Origin: Pukyongiella litopenaei
GTDB lineage: Bacteria; Pseudomonadota; Alphaproteobacteria; Rhodobacterales; Rhodobacteraceae
Reading direction: 5' to 3'
NCBI RefSeq assembly: GCF_003008555.2
Contig: NZ_CP027665.1
Coordinates: 3,162,001 to 3,226,000, forward strand
Length of the DNA stretch: 64,000 bases
Position numbers and translations under genes: made by a program
The notes under the pieces: model-generated
The model's database searches: none
Told to the model about the DNA's origin: nothing
What the model saw: only the letters and a program-made list of their open reading frames with translations
Part shown: piece by piece, positions 16,422 to 28,301 of the stretch
Numbering within the stretch: position 1 is the first letter of the stretch
Layout: every line of letters begins with the position of its first letter

Positions 16422-17543
16422 ATGACGGATCTCAGGCGCACGCCGCTTTACGACCTGCACACCGAACTGGGGGCCAGGATGGTTCCCTTTGCCGGCTATG
16501 AAATGCCGGTGCAGTATCCGCTCGGGGTGATGAAGGAGCATCTGCATACCCGCGCGGCGGCCGGGCTGTTCGACGTGTCCCACATGGGGCAGGTGATCGT
16601 GCGCGCGTCCGGCTACGAGGCGGCCGCGCTGGCGATGGAGGCGCTGGTGCCTGCCAGCATCGCCGGGCTCGGCGAGATGCGCCAGCGCTACGGGTTCTTT
16701 ACCAATAATGCCGGCGGGATCAGCGACGACCTGATGCTGGCCAACCGGGGCGACCACCTGTTCGTCGTGGTCAACGCCGCCTGCCGCGAGGCCGACATCG
16801 CCCATATGCGCGCCGGGCTGGCCGGGTGCGAGATCGACGAGATCACCGACCGCGCGCTGCTGGCGTTGCAGGGGCCGCAGGCCGAGGCGGTGCTGGAGGC
16901 GCTGGTGCCCGGCGCGGCGGCGATGCGGTTCATGGATGTCGCCATCCTCGGCAGCGACTGGGGCGAGCTGTGGCTGTCCCGGTCCGGATATACCGGCGAG
17001 GACGGCTATGAGATCTCGGTGCCCGACGCTCAGGCCGAGGCGCTGGCGCGCAGGCTGCTGGCCGACGACCGGGTCGAGGCGATCGGGCTGGGCGCGCGCG
17101 ATTCGCTGCGGCTCGAAGGGGGGCTGTGCCTCTACGGCAACGACATCGACGCCACCACCACGCCCGTCGAGGCGGCGCTGGACTGGGCGATCCAGAAGAT
17201 CCGCCGTCGCGGCGGCGTCCGCGAGGGCGGGTTTCCGGGCGCGGAGATCATTCTGGACCAGTTGGAAAACGGCACGGCGCGGCGTCGGGTCGGGCTGCGC
17301 CCCGATGGCCGTGCACCGATGCGCGAAGGCACGCCGCTGTTCGCGTCGGCCGCTGGCGGCGACCCGGTGGGGCAGGTGACATCCGGCGGTTTCGGCCCCA
17401 GCGTCGGGGGTCCGGTCGCGATGGGATATGTCGGCGCCGATCACGCCGCTCCCGGCACCGCGCTGTTCGGCGAGGTTCGCGGCAAGCGGCTGCCGGTCAC
17501 GGTTTCGGAACTGCCCTTCGTGGCGGCGAATTTCAAACGATAG
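16422..17543 (+). CDS. gcvT: Glycine cleavage system T protein (aminomethyltransferase)
   Basis: 373 residues, starting at the ATG at 16422 behind GAGGAGG. Family landmarks are the N-terminal TPLYDLHTELGARMVPFAGYEMPVQY, FDVSHMGQ, the folate-site region SRSGYTGEDGYEISV and LGARDSLRLEGGLCLYGND. T protein transfers the methylene group from the aminomethyl-lipoyl H protein to tetrahydrofolate, releasing ammonia. It is the first gene of gcvT-gcvH-gcvP under the tandem glycine riboswitch, which presumably activates the operon when glycine is abundant. Length is normal. Confidence 0.96.
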   Translation: MTDLRRTPLYDLHTELGARMVPFAGYEMPVQYPLGVMKEHLHTRAAAGLFDVSHMGQVIVRASGYEAAALAMEALVPASIAGLGEMRQRYGFFTNNAGGISDDLMLANRGDHLFVVVNAACREADIAHMRAGLAGCEIDEITDRALLALQGPQAEAVLEALVPGAAAMRFMDVAILGSDWGELWLSRSGYTGEDGYEISVPDAQAEALARRLLADDRVEAIGLGARDSLRLEGGLCLYGNDIDATTTPVEAALDWAIQKIRRRGGVREGGFPGAEIILDQLENGTARRRVGLRPDGRAPMREGTPLFASAAGGDPVGQVTSGGFGPSVGGPVAMGYVGADHAAPGTALFGEVRGKRLPVTVSELPFVAANFKR

Positions 17544-17564
17544 TCCAGAACAGGGATCAGGGAC

Positions 17565-17924
17565 ATGAAGTATACCGAAGAACATGAATGGTTGCTGGTG
17601 GAAGGCGACGTGGTGGTCGTGGGCATCACCGCCCATGCCGCCGAACAGCTGGGCGACGTCGTGTTTGTCGAACTGCCCGAGGCCGGCACCGAAGTGGCCA
17701 AGGATGACGAGATCGTGGTGATCGAGAGCGTCAAGGCCGCGTCGGACATCCTCGCACCGCTGGACGGCGAGATCGTCGAGGTGAACGCGGCGCTGGCCGA
17801 CAATCCGGGGCTGGTCAACGAGGATCCCACCGGGGATGCCTGGTTCTTCAAGATGAAGCCGTCGGACCTGGCGCCGATGGAGGAATACATGGACGAAGCC
17901 GCCTATAACGACTTCATCTCCTGA
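17565..17924 (+). CDS. gcvH: Glycine cleavage system H protein
   Basis: 119 residues, normal for the family. The lipoyl-attachment lysine lies in [12 protein letters not shown], and the conserved [12 protein letters not shown] and [13 protein letters not shown] flank it. The lipoylated arm shuttles the aminomethyl group between P, T and L proteins. It follows gcvT by 21 bases, with AGGGACATG as its ribosome binding site and start. The gap of 122 bases to gcvP contains no obvious terminator. Confidence 0.97.
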   Translation: MKYTEEHEWLLVEGDVVVVGITAHAAEQLGDVVFVELPEAGTEVAKDDEIVVIESVKAASDILAPLDGEIVEVNAALADNPGLVNEDPTGDAWFFKMKPSDLAPMEEYMDEAAYNDFIS

Positions 17925-18046
17925 TTTTTCGGGCCTGATTTTCTGGTCCGGCGCCGGGACCGGCGCGGGCCTGTTTGAAACGGAAAAAATGGGACGGGCG
18001 CGGCGGGTTGCCGGCGCCCGGTCGTTGCAGTTGCGAGGATACGGGA

Positions 18047-20896
<2,850 letters not shown>

Positions 20897-20912
20897 CCGT
20901 TGGTGAAACGGA

Positions 20913-20932
20913 GGCGGGCCGGACGGCCCGCC
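20913..20932 (+). terminator. GC-rich hairpin after gcvP
   Basis: GGCGGGCCG and CGGCCCGCC form a perfect 9-bp stem with a two-base GA centre, 17 bases after the gcvP stop. No T-tract follows, so it may act with Rho or as an mRNA end stabiliser. Confidence 0.5.
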
Positions 20933-21112
20933 GCTGGATATCTCGGCCCCGCCCTGGCGGGCCGGGCCTGCGGGTCGGGCGGGTGGCCGGTGTCGTCTTT
21001 CGCGACCTGACGTAACGGCAATTGGCCGGCTGCGGCGGCGGGGCTGCTGGACAGTGCCGCCCGCCGCGGGCCATGGTTCGCCGGACACCGGATCAAGGGA
21101 GAGGAACCACCG

Positions 21113-22348
21113 ATGGACATGAGCTTTGCCATGCGCGAGCAGAACCGCGCGTTGCTGGACCGGGTGGCGGCGATGGTGCGTGACGAGATCGCGCCGCTGG
21201 ATGACGAATATCATGCCGAGATCGCCAAGGGCGACCGCTGGACATTCACCGACCGGCAGAGCGAGATCCTCGAAGGGCTGAAGGTAAAGGCGAAGGCCGC
21301 CGGGCTGTGGAATTTCTGGCTCACCGACAGCGACAAGGGGTTCGGGCTGAGCACCGTCGAATACGCCTATTTCGCCGAAGAAATGGGGCGCACGCCGCTG
21401 GGGGCCGAGGTGTTCAACTGTTCCGCGCCCGATACCGGCAACATGGAGGTGTTCGAGCGCTACGGCACCGAGAAGATGAAGGCCGAGTGGCTGGCGCCGC
21501 TCCTGGAGGGCGAGATCCGGTCGGCCTATCTGATGACGGAGCCGAATGTCGCGTCGTCGGACGCCACCAATATCTCCATGTCCTGCGTGCGCGACGGCGG
21601 CGACTATGTGTTGAACGGCGAGAAATGGTTTGCCTCCGGTGCCGGCGATCCGCGCTGCAAGGTCTATATCGTGATGGTGAAGACCGCCGACGAGGAAAGG
21701 CCCAAGCACCAGCGCCAGTCGATGATCGTGGTGCCCGCCGGCCTGCCGGGGATCGAGATCCTGCGCCCGATGGAGGTCTATGGCGAGGATGATGCCCCGC
21801 ATGGCCACATGCACATGCGGTTCACCGATGTGCGGGTGCCGGCGGAGAACATCCTGCTCGGCGAGGGCCGCGGGTTCGAGATCGCGCAGGGACGGCTCGG
21901 GCCGGGGCGCATCCACCACTGCATGCGCGCGATCGGTCAGGCCGAGGCGGCGCTGGAGCAGCTCTGCCGCCGGTCGCTGAACCGCGAGGCGTTCGGCAAG
22001 AAGCTGGCGCAACTGGGGGCCAATTACGACATCATCGCCGAGTGCCGGATGGAAATCGAGATGGCGCGGCTGCTGTGCCTGAAGGCGGCCTGGTACATGG
22101 ACAAGGGCGACGCGCGTGCGGCGGCGCCGTGGATCTCGCAGATCAAGGTGGTGGCGCCGCGCATGGCGCTCAAGGTGATCGACGAGGCGGTGCAGATGCA
22201 TGGCGGGCAGGGGATCACCCAGGACACGCCGCTTGCGCGCGCCTGGACCCATGTGCGCACGCTGCGGCTGGCCGACGGGCCCGACGCGGTGCACCGCCGC
22301 CAGGTCGCCCGCGCCGAGCTGAAGAAATACACCCAGGAAAAGGTGTAA
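21113..22348 (+). CDS. Acyl-CoA dehydrogenase family protein (ACAD10/11-like)
   Basis: 411 residues, behind GGGAGAGGA. It has the ACAD architecture: an N-terminal helical domain, the middle beta domain with the FAD-binding stretch AYLMTEPNVASSDATN, and the C-terminal helical domain with MHGGQGITQDTPLARAW. It would oxidise an acyl-CoA to the 2-enoyl-CoA and pass electrons to ETF. RLADGPDAVHRR at the C-terminus matches the ACAD11-like branch (4-hydroxy acyl or branched substrates in characterised members); the substrate here is unknown. The thioesterase gene begins 4 bases after the stop, so the two are co-translated. Confidence 0.88.
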   Translation: MDMSFAMREQNRALLDRVAAMVRDEIAPLDDEYHAEIAKGDRWTFTDRQSEILEGLKVKAKAAGLWNFWLTDSDKGFGLSTVEYAYFAEEMGRTPLGAEVFNCSAPDTGNMEVFERYGTEKMKAEWLAPLLEGEIRSAYLMTEPNVASSDATNISMSCVRDGGDYVLNGEKWFASGAGDPRCKVYIVMVKTADEERPKHQRQSMIVVPAGLPGIEILRPMEVYGEDDAPHGHMHMRFTDVRVPAENILLGEGRGFEIAQGRLGPGRIHHCMRAIGQAEAALEQLCRRSLNREAFGKKLAQLGANYDIIAECRMEIEMARLLCLKAAWYMDKGDARAAAPWISQIKVVAPRMALKVIDEAVQMHGGQGITQDTPLARAWTHVRTLRLADGPDAVHRRQVARAELKKYTQEKV

Positions 22349-22352
22349 CCCG

Positions 22353-23141
22353 TTGACCGGGCCGGCGTTCTTCCGCCTCGGCCCGGACGGGCTGTTCACC
22401 GGCAATGATGCGGCCCGCGGGCCGTGGTCGCCGGATCACTGCCATGCCGGGCCGGTGGCCGGGCTGGCGGCGCGCGCCGCCGAGGCAGCGATCGGGCCGG
22501 ACAAGATGCTGACCCGGCTGACGCTGGACATCCTGCGCCCGCTGCCGCTGGCCGGGCTGCGGGTCGAGGCCGAGGTGACGCGCCACAGCCGCACATTGGG
22601 CACCACGCGGATCGCGGTGCGGGATACGGATGGCACGCTGTGCATGGCAGGCAGTTCGATGCACCTGGTCCGCAAGGACATGGGGGCGTTGCCCACCGCG
22701 CCGGCCGAGCCGCCGGTCTTTCCCGGGCCTGGGTCGGGGCCGTTCCCGCTCGAGGTGCGCCGGCATGGTCTGCGATCCTTTGGTGACTGCATGGACGTGG
22801 CCTGGCCACCCGGTCAGCGGCCGGGGCCGGGGCCCAAGACCGTGTGGATGCGCGCGCCCGCGCTGCTGGAGGGCGAGGCCCAGACCCCGGTGCAGACGCT
22901 CTGCGCGCTGGCCGACAGCGGAAACGGCATTTCGTGGAACGCGCCGCTGACCGAGATCGGGTTCATGAACACCGATCTGACGTTGCAGGTGCATCGCGAA
23001 CCGCGCGGCGACTGGCTGGCCTCGCAGGCGCTGTCGCACTGGCAGGGCAACGGGATCGGCATGTCGCAGGCGGTGCTGCATGACCGTAACGGACCGGTGG
23101 CGGTGGCGCTGCAGACGCTGGTGCTGCACCCGGTGGGGTGA
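22353..23141 (+). CDS. Acyl-CoA thioesterase-like double-hotdog protein
   Basis: 262 residues from a TTG at 22353, preceded by AGGAAAAGGTG. The sequence reads as two hotdog halves: HCHAGPVAGLAARAAEAA with TRLTLDILRPLPLAGL in the first, and ALADSGNGISW with FMNTDLTLQVHREPRGDWLA in the second. That is the TesB-like arrangement (acyl-CoA thioesterase 3 family). It should hydrolyse acyl-CoAs. Tight coupling to the acyl-CoA dehydrogenase suggests the pair processes one substrate class. The 3' end faces truA with a 9-base gap. Confidence 0.75.
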   Translation: MTGPAFFRLGPDGLFTGNDAARGPWSPDHCHAGPVAGLAARAAEAAIGPDKMLTRLTLDILRPLPLAGLRVEAEVTRHSRTLGTTRIAVRDTDGTLCMAGSSMHLVRKDMGALPTAPAEPPVFPGPGSGPFPLEVRRHGLRSFGDCMDVAWPPGQRPGPGPKTVWMRAPALLEGEAQTPVQTLCALADSGNGISWNAPLTEIGFMNTDLTLQVHREPRGDWLASQALSHWQGNGIGMSQAVLHDRNGPVAVALQTLVLHPVG

Positions 23142-23150
23142 CGCGGCGGC

Positions 23151-23927
23151 TCAGCCCTGTGCGGCGAACGGATCGGCCGGATACCCCACCCGCGCCAGGT
23201 AGAGCCCTTGCGGCGGGCAGACCGGACCGCAGGCGGCGCGGTCGCGCGCGTCGAGCGCGGCCCTGACATCCCGGGGTGACCATGCCCCCGCGCCGACCCG
23301 TTCCAGCGTCCCGACGAAGCTGCGCACCTGGTTGTGCAGGAACGACCGGGCGCGGACGTGGAACCGGATCTCGGGGCCCGAGACGCCCTCGGCCTCTTCG
23401 ACCCGCAATTCGTCCAGTGTCTTGACCGGGCTGGCGGACTGGCAGATCGAGGACCTGAAGGTGGTAAAATCATGCCGCCCAATCAGCAGGTCCGCCGCCG
23501 CCTGCATCGCGCCCGCATCGAGCCGGTGCGCGACCTGCCACACCCGGCCCCGGTCCAGTGTCGCGGGCGCGCGCCGCATCAGCAGGCGAAACAGGTATTG
23601 CCGTTCGATGGCCGAGAACCGCGCGTGCCAGTCCGCATCGACCGCCGCGGCGCCGACGATCGCGACCGGCGCGGGTTTCAGGTGGTGGTTCAGGGCGCTG
23701 GCGAGCCGGAACGGCTCCCAGTCTCTGGCCATGTCGCAATGGGCCACCTGTCCCAGCGCATGCACCCCCGCATCGGTGCGCCCGGCCGCGGCGATCCGGT
23801 GCGGGCCGGGCTCCAGCCGCGCCAGCGCGTCCTCGATCGCGCCCTGCACCGAGGGGTGGTCGCGCTGCAATTGCCAGCCGGCAAAGGGCGCGCCGTGATA
23901 TTCGATTTTCAGCGCGTATCTGGGCAT
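23151..23927 (-). CDS. truA: tRNA pseudouridine(38-40) synthase
   Basis: 258 residues. The TruA start [18 protein letters not shown], the catalytic aspartate in [30 protein letters not shown] and [19 protein letters not shown] are all diagnostic. It modifies uridines at positions 38-40 of the anticodon stem-loop in many tRNAs. It is transcribed divergently from the ycjX homologue with only 99 bases between starts and is convergent with the thioesterase gene. Length is normal. Confidence 0.95.
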   Translation of the reverse strand: MPRYALKIEYHGAPFAGWQLQRDHPSVQGAIEDALARLEPGPHRIAAAGRTDAGVHALGQVAHCDMARDWEPFRLASALNHHLKPAPVAIVGAAAVDADWHARFSAIERQYLFRLLMRRAPATLDRGRVWQVAHRLDAGAMQAAADLLIGRHDFTTFRSSICQSASPVKTLDELRVEEAEGVSGPEIRFHVRARSFLHNQVRSFVGTLERVGAGAWSPRDVRAALDARDRAACGPVCPPQGLYLARVGYPADPFAAQG

Positions 23928-23966
23928 GACGGCTGCCTAGCGCGCGCGCCGGCCGGCGGCAAGCTC

Positions 23967-23995
23967 TGGCAACTGTGCGGGCGCGGGCCTATCTT
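23967..23995 (+). promoter_or_regulatory. Possible promoter of ycjX-ycjF
   Basis: TGGCAA at 23967-23972 and TATCTT at 23990-23995, with a 17-base spacer, lie 31 bases upstream of the TTG start. The fit is partial, so this is a suggestion only. Confidence 0.3.
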
Positions 23996-24026
23996 GGGGC
24001 GCAGGGCAGCAGGAGCACGCACCGGT

Positions 24027-25439
24027 TTGGGAATTTCTACGATTGCAGACAGCCTGTTGCGCGGGGTCGAACGGGCGGGCGGGAAACTGGGTGAATCCCT
24101 GTTCGAACCGGTGATCCGGCTGGGCGTGACCGGGCTGGCGCGGTCGGGCAAGACGGTGTTCATCACCTCGCTGGTGGCCAACCTGATGGACCGGGGGCGG
24201 ATGCCGGGTCTGGCCGCGCAGCAGGAAGGCCGGATCGAGGCGGCCTTCCTGCAGCCGCAGCCCGACGACACCGTGCCGCGATTCGAGTTCGAATCGCACC
24301 TGTCGGCGCTGACCGGTCCGGCACCGCACTGGCCCGACAGCACCCGCGCGGTGTCGGAACTGCGCCTGTCGCTGCGGGTGCGGCCGACCGGGTTGCTGGG
24401 CGGGCTGCAGGGGCCGCGCACGGTGCATCTGGATATCGTCGACTATCCGGGCGAATGGCTGCTCGATCTCGGGTTGCTGGACAAATCCTATGCCGACTGG
24501 TCGGCGGATGTGCTGGCGCGGATCGAACCGCGTCCGCAGGCGGCCGGGTTCCGCGCGCTGCTGGGCGACACCGATCCGCGGGCGCCGCTCGACGAGCCGC
24601 GGGCAGGCGCGCTGGCCGGTGCCTTTGCCGCCTATCTGCACGAGGCCCGCGCGGCCGGGTTCTACGACTGCACGCCGGGGCGGTTCCTGCTGCCGGGCGA
24701 TCTGGAAGGGGCGCCGGCGCTGACCTTCGTGCCGCTGCCGCCCGATCCCGGCGCGCCGCGCGGGTCGCTCTGGCGCGAGATGCGGCGGCGGTTCGAAGCC
24801 TACAAGGCGCAGGTGGTCAAACCGTTCTTTCGCGACCATTTTGCCCGGATCGACCGGCAGGTGGTGCTGGTGGATGCGCTCGATGCCATCCACTCCGGCC
24901 CGCCCGCGGTCGAGGACATGCGCGCCGCGATGACGGAAATCCTGGGCGCGTTTCGGCCGGGCCGCAATGCGTTCCTGACCCGGCTGCTGACCGGGCGCCA
25001 GGTCGAGCGGATCCTCTTCGCCGCCACCAAGGCGGATCACCTGCATCACACCCAGCATGCACGCCTGACCGCGATCATGCAGGCGCTGACCCGGCAGGCG
25101 CGGGACCGGGCGCAGTTCGCCGGCGCGCAGACCGCGGCGCTTGCGATCGCGTCGCTGCGGGCGACCACCGAGGAAACCCGCCGCCATGACGGGCGCGACA
25201 TCGCCTGCGTGCGCGGGCGGCTCGGGGACGGGCGCATCGCCGCCTTTCATCCCGGCGACCTGCCCGAAGACCCGGCGGCGATCCTCGGTCCGGCGCGGGA
25301 CGGGGCGGCGGCGTGGCTCGATGCCGATTATGCGCGGATGCGGTTCGAGCCGGCGCAGCTGGCATTGAAGCCCGGCGACGGGCCGCCGCATATCCGGCTC
25401 GACCAGGCCGCGCAATTCCTGATCGGAGACAGGCTGTGA
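24027..25439 (+). CDS. YcjX-like P-loop NTPase (DUF463)
   Basis: 470 residues from a TTG at 24027 (start MGISTIADSLLRG), with AGGAG upstream. The P-loop is GLARSGKTVFITSLV near residue 40. DIVDYPGEWLLDLGLL is the Walker-B-like block, and later motifs VLVDALDAIHSG and LFAATKADHLHHTQ (TKAD, guanine-recognition-like) are characteristic of YcjX. It is a predicted GTPase/ATPase of the cytoplasm. In E. coli the homologue belongs to the phage-shock neighbourhood; no psp genes occur here. The stop overlaps the next gene's GTG start (GTGA), as in the conserved ycjX-ycjF pair. Confidence 0.88.
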   Translation: MGISTIADSLLRGVERAGGKLGESLFEPVIRLGVTGLARSGKTVFITSLVANLMDRGRMPGLAAQQEGRIEAAFLQPQPDDTVPRFEFESHLSALTGPAPHWPDSTRAVSELRLSLRVRPTGLLGGLQGPRTVHLDIVDYPGEWLLDLGLLDKSYADWSADVLARIEPRPQAAGFRALLGDTDPRAPLDEPRAGALAGAFAAYLHEARAAGFYDCTPGRFLLPGDLEGAPALTFVPLPPDPGAPRGSLWREMRRRFEAYKAQVVKPFFRDHFARIDRQVVLVDALDAIHSGPPAVEDMRAAMTEILGAFRPGRNAFLTRLLTGRQVERILFAATKADHLHHTQHARLTAIMQALTRQARDRAQFAGAQTAALAIASLRATTEETRRHDGRDIACVRGRLGDGRIAAFHPGDLPEDPAAILGPARDGAAAWLDADYARMRFEPAQLALKPGDGPPHIRLDQAAQFLIGDRL

Positions 25440-26455
25440 ACCCAAATATCGACAAGACCGGCCCGGTGCTGATCGACCTGTCGGGCGAGGACACAGCGCC
25501 CGTCGACGTGGCCGGTGCGCCGCCGGTGCCGGATCTGGCCGAGCCCGGCCCGCAGGGTCAGGTCATGCAGGCGGCGGCGGCCGTCGCCGCGCGGCGGCCA
25601 TCGCGGCTGCTGCGCTGGGCGCTGGGGCTGGGGGGCGCGCTGATCATCACCGCGATCTCGGTGGCGGCCTGGAACTTTGCCGCCGGACTGATCGCCCGCG
25701 CGCCGGTGCTGGGCTGGGCCGTGACCGGGCTGCTGGCGGCCTTTGTCGCCGTGCTGCTGGCCATCGCCCTGCGCGAGATCGCGGCGATTGGCCGGCTGTC
25801 GCGGATCGACGGGCTGCGCCGGTCGGCGGATGCCGCGCTGGCCGGGGGCGATCTCGGCGCCGCGCGGGCGGTGACCGCCCGGCTCGACGCGCTCTATCGC
25901 GGGCGCGAGGATACGCGCTGGGGGCGCGAGCGGCTGGCCGAGCGGGTCGACGAACAGCTCGATGCCCATGCCCTGCTGGCGCTGGCCGAGGCCGAGTTGC
26001 TGGTTCCGCTCGATGGCCGCGCCGCGGCCGAGGTCGAGGCCGCCGCGCGGCAGGTCGCCACGGTGACGGCGCTGGTTCCGCTGGCGCTGGCGGATGTCGC
26101 CGCCGCGCTGGCCGCCAATCTGCGGATGATCCGCCGGGTGGCGGAGATCTATGGCGGCCGCACCGGCACGCTGGGCAGCTGGCGGCTGATGCGCGCGGTG
26201 TTCGCGCACCTGGTGGCTACCGGCGCCGTGGCCGCCGCCGATGACCTGCTCGAACCGATCCTGGGCGGGTCGGTGCTGTCGAAACTGTCGCGCCGCTTTG
26301 GCGAGGGGCTGGTGAACGGCGCGCTGACCGCGCGGGTGGGGGTCGCCGCGATGGAGGTCTGCCGGCCGCTGGCGTTCACCGCGGATCGCCGCCCGTCGGT
26401 GCGCGGGATCGTCCGCCGCGCACTCACCGGGCTGGTGGCGCGGTCCCGCGACTGA
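25436..26455 (+). CDS. YcjF-like membrane protein (TIGR01620/DUF697)
   Basis: 339 residues from the GTG at 25436. An acidic, proline-rich cytoplasmic N-terminus of about 60 residues precedes two membrane segments (WALGLGGALIITAISVAAWN and AVTGLLAAFVAVLLAIAL). A long helical region with the DUF697 signature around LVPLALADVAAALAANLRMI follows. It is the constant companion of YcjX and overlaps it by four bases. A role in envelope stress has been proposed for the family; the biochemical activity is unknown. Confidence 0.85.
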   Translation: MNPNIDKTGPVLIDLSGEDTAPVDVAGAPPVPDLAEPGPQGQVMQAAAAVAARRPSRLLRWALGLGGALIITAISVAAWNFAAGLIARAPVLGWAVTGLLAAFVAVLLAIALREIAAIGRLSRIDGLRRSADAALAGGDLGAARAVTARLDALYRGREDTRWGRERLAERVDEQLDAHALLALAEAELLVPLDGRAAAEVEAAARQVATVTALVPLALADVAAALAANLRMIRRVAEIYGGRTGTLGSWRLMRAVFAHLVATGAVAAADDLLEPILGGSVLSKLSRRFGEGLVNGALTARVGVAAMEVCRPLAFTADRRPSVRGIVRRALTGLVARSRD

Positions 26456-26570
26456 CCGCGGCGCGCAACCATGGCGGGTGTTCGGTTCACGCCTGACCTA
26501 TGCTAATATTGACGTTAGGTAAACCTTTTGCTGCACATGATGGGCTCGAAACGGGCATGGAGGGAGAACC

Positions 26571-27401
26571 ATGCAGGAAACGTCAGGGGTGGCCGCGCAT
26601 TACGCCCGCGCGTCGCTGCTGGAGCGGATCGAACAGGGGCTGGAGGCCGTGGGTGCCCGGATACCGGTCAATCTCGACATGCTGGCGCCGGTGGACGAAT
26701 TTCACATCGGCGGGCGACAGGCCACCGAGCGGTTTGTCGGCCAGCTCGGGCTTCACGCGGGGATGCGGGTGCTCGACCTCGGCTGCGGCCTGGGCGGCGC
26801 GGCCCGGCTGGTGGGCAAACTGACCGCCGCCCATGTCACCGGCATCGACCTGACCGGGGATTTCATCACCGCCGGGCGTGCGCTCAACGGCATGTGCGCA
26901 CTGATCGACCGGGTCGACCTGGTGCAGGGCAGCGTGCTCGACCTGCCGTTCGGTCCCGACCGGTTCGATGCCGCCTACATGATGCATGTGGGCATGAATA
27001 TCGCCGACAAGCCACGGCTGGCGGCCGAGGTGGCGCGGGTGCTGAAACCGGGCTGCGTCTTTGGCATCTATGATGTGATGCGCACGGGAACGGGTGATCT
27101 GACGCTGCCGGTCCCGTGGGCGACCGAGCCCGCGCAGAATGCGCTGGCAATGCCCACGGCCTATCGCGCCGCGCTCGACGCGGCGGGCTTCGTGCTCGAA
27201 CAGGAAACCGATCGCGCCGATTTCGCGCTGGAGTTCTTCGAGCGGATGCAGGCGCGGCAGGCCCGCGCCGATGGCCCGCCGCCGCTGGGCCTGCATCTGG
27301 TGCTGGGCCCGCAGGCCCCCCAGAAGGTGGCGAACATGATCGCCAACCTGCAGGCCGGGCTGATCGCCCCGATCGAGATGATCGCACGCCTGCCGGGATG
27401 A
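26571..27401 (+). CDS. Class I SAM-dependent methyltransferase
   Basis: 276 residues behind GAGGGAGAACC. Motif I is VLDLGCGLGGAARLVG, followed by the acidic ribose-binding TGIDLTGDF, motif II-like RFDAAYMMHVGMNI and the post-motif VARVLKPGCVFGIYDVMR. The overall pattern resembles sarcosine/dimethylglycine N-methyltransferases and related small-molecule methyltransferases. The substrate is not determinable. It stands alone between ycjF and the VIT transporter, with its own upstream region. Confidence 0.8.
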   Translation: MQETSGVAAHYARASLLERIEQGLEAVGARIPVNLDMLAPVDEFHIGGRQATERFVGQLGLHAGMRVLDLGCGLGGAARLVGKLTAAHVTGIDLTGDFITAGRALNGMCALIDRVDLVQGSVLDLPFGPDRFDAAYMMHVGMNIADKPRLAAEVARVLKPGCVFGIYDVMRTGTGDLTLPVPWATEPAQNALAMPTAYRAALDAAGFVLEQETDRADFALEFFERMQARQARADGPPPLGLHLVLGPQAPQKVANMIANLQAGLIAPIEMIARLPG

Positions 27402-27477
27402 TCCCTGATCCATCGCAAGGACGGGGCGCCGTCTCCCTGCCAATCTGCCCGGACAGGTCATCCGGAGCGAGAGGGCA

Positions 27478-28188
27478 ATGCAGGATCACGGGCACAGCAA
27501 GGCCGAGATCGCCGCGCGGATAGATACCGCGGGCGGGCGCGGGGTGCTGCGCGACGTGGTCTATGGCGGTATCGACGGGTCGGTCACCACCTTCGCCATC
27601 GTCGCCGGCGTGGCCGGGGCGGGCCTGTCCGAATTCGTGATCGTGGCGCTGGGGCTGGCCAACGTGCTGGCCGACGGGTTCTCGATGGCGGCGGGCAACT
27701 ATTCCGGCACCAAGGCCGAACTGGACAACATCCGCCGCGTTCGCGCCATCGAACAGCGCCATATCGACCGCTATCCCGAAGGCGAGCGCAACGAGGTTCG
27801 CGAGATCCTGCGCCGCAAGGGGCTGCAGGGGCACCTGCTGGAGGAGATGACGCAGGTGGTGACCTCGGACCGCGAGACCTGGATCGAACTGATGCTCGAA
27901 GGCGAATACGGGCTGGGCGGGACGGACCCGCATCCGATGCGCGCGGCGCTGGCCACGTTCTGCGCTTTCCTGGTGGCGGGCATGATCCCGCTGCTGCCAT
28001 TCCTGTTCGGTGTTCCGGCGGCGTTCACGGTTTCGGCCTGGATGACGGCGGCGGTGTTCTTTGCCATCGGCGCGCTGAAAAGCCGCTGGTCGCTGGCGCC
28101 ATGGTGGCGGTCGGGCGCGGAAACCCTGCTGATCGGCGGAGCGGCGGCGGCATTGGCCTATGTGGTCGGAACCCTGTTCCACCCCTGA
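27478..28188 (+). CDS. VIT1/CCC1-family metal transporter
   Basis: 236 residues. The family start RGVLRDVVYGGIDGSVTTFAIVAGVAGAGL and the following LGLANVLADGFSMAAGNY hold the conserved acidic and methionine residues that bind Fe2+/Mn2+ in VIT1. Five membrane segments are expected: two before and three after a cytoplasmic charged loop rich in Glu (EGERNEVREILRRKG), which binds metal in the plant protein. It probably exports iron or manganese from the cytoplasm. The ribosome binding site is GGAGCGAGAGGG. No ferritin-like domain is fused. Confidence 0.85.
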   Translation: MQDHGHSKAEIAARIDTAGGRGVLRDVVYGGIDGSVTTFAIVAGVAGAGLSEFVIVALGLANVLADGFSMAAGNYSGTKAELDNIRRVRAIEQRHIDRYPEGERNEVREILRRKGLQGHLLEEMTQVVTSDRETWIELMLEGEYGLGGTDPHPMRAALATFCAFLVAGMIPLLPFLFGVPAAFTVSAWMTAAVFFAIGALKSRWSLAPWWRSGAETLLIGGAAAALAYVVGTLFHP

Positions 28189-28197
28189 TCGGGGCAC

Positions 28198-28226
28198 TTT
28201 ACCCCGCCCGCGCACGCGCCTATAAC
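28198..28226 (+). promoter_or_regulatory. Predicted promoter of ileS and its leader
   Basis: TTTACC at 28198-28203 and TATAAC at 28221-28226 are separated by 17 bases. This is the best housekeeping-type promoter in the 188-base gap before ileS. The predicted transcription start, six to eight bases downstream, falls at or next to the ATG of the candidate leader peptide at 28234. Confidence 0.5.
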
Positions 28227-28233
28227 CCGCGCC

Positions 28234-28284
28234 ATGAGCCGCATCCGCCGCATTGCGATCCGAATTACATCCCCGGCGCTCTGA
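28234..28284 (+). CDS. Candidate isoleucine-rich leader peptide of ileS
   Basis: A 16-residue open frame, MSRIRRIAIRITSPAL, begins right after the predicted -10 box and ends 92 bases before the ileS ATG. Four of 16 codons are isoleucine (ATC, ATT, ATC, ATT), clustered at residues 4-11. A stable hairpin (28272-28301) begins just after the isoleucine codons and includes the stop. Known alphaproteobacterial leader peptides such as the leaderless trpL of Sinorhizobium have this layout. No ribosome binding site is present, which fits a leaderless start but also means that coding is unproven. Confidence 0.4.
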   Translation: MSRIRRIAIRITSPAL

Positions 28285-28301
28285 GTTATCGAGCCGCCGG
28301 G
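28272..28301 (+). promoter_or_regulatory. Hairpin overlapping the end of the ileS leader peptide
   Basis: CCCGGCGCTC (28272-28281) pairs with GAGCCGCCGGG (28291-28301) with one bulged C and a nine-base loop. Ribosome position over the isoleucine codons just upstream would decide whether this structure forms. There is no T-run after it, so if it regulates, the mechanism may be anti-terminator switching, Rho access or mRNA processing rather than classic intrinsic termination. Confidence 0.45.

Noticed and set aside
26500-26530. MerR/LiuR-like site TTGACGTTAGGTAAA upstream of the methyltransferase
   Set aside because: Only an imperfect dyad; no MerR gene nearby and spacing to a -10 element is unclear, so too weak to annotate.
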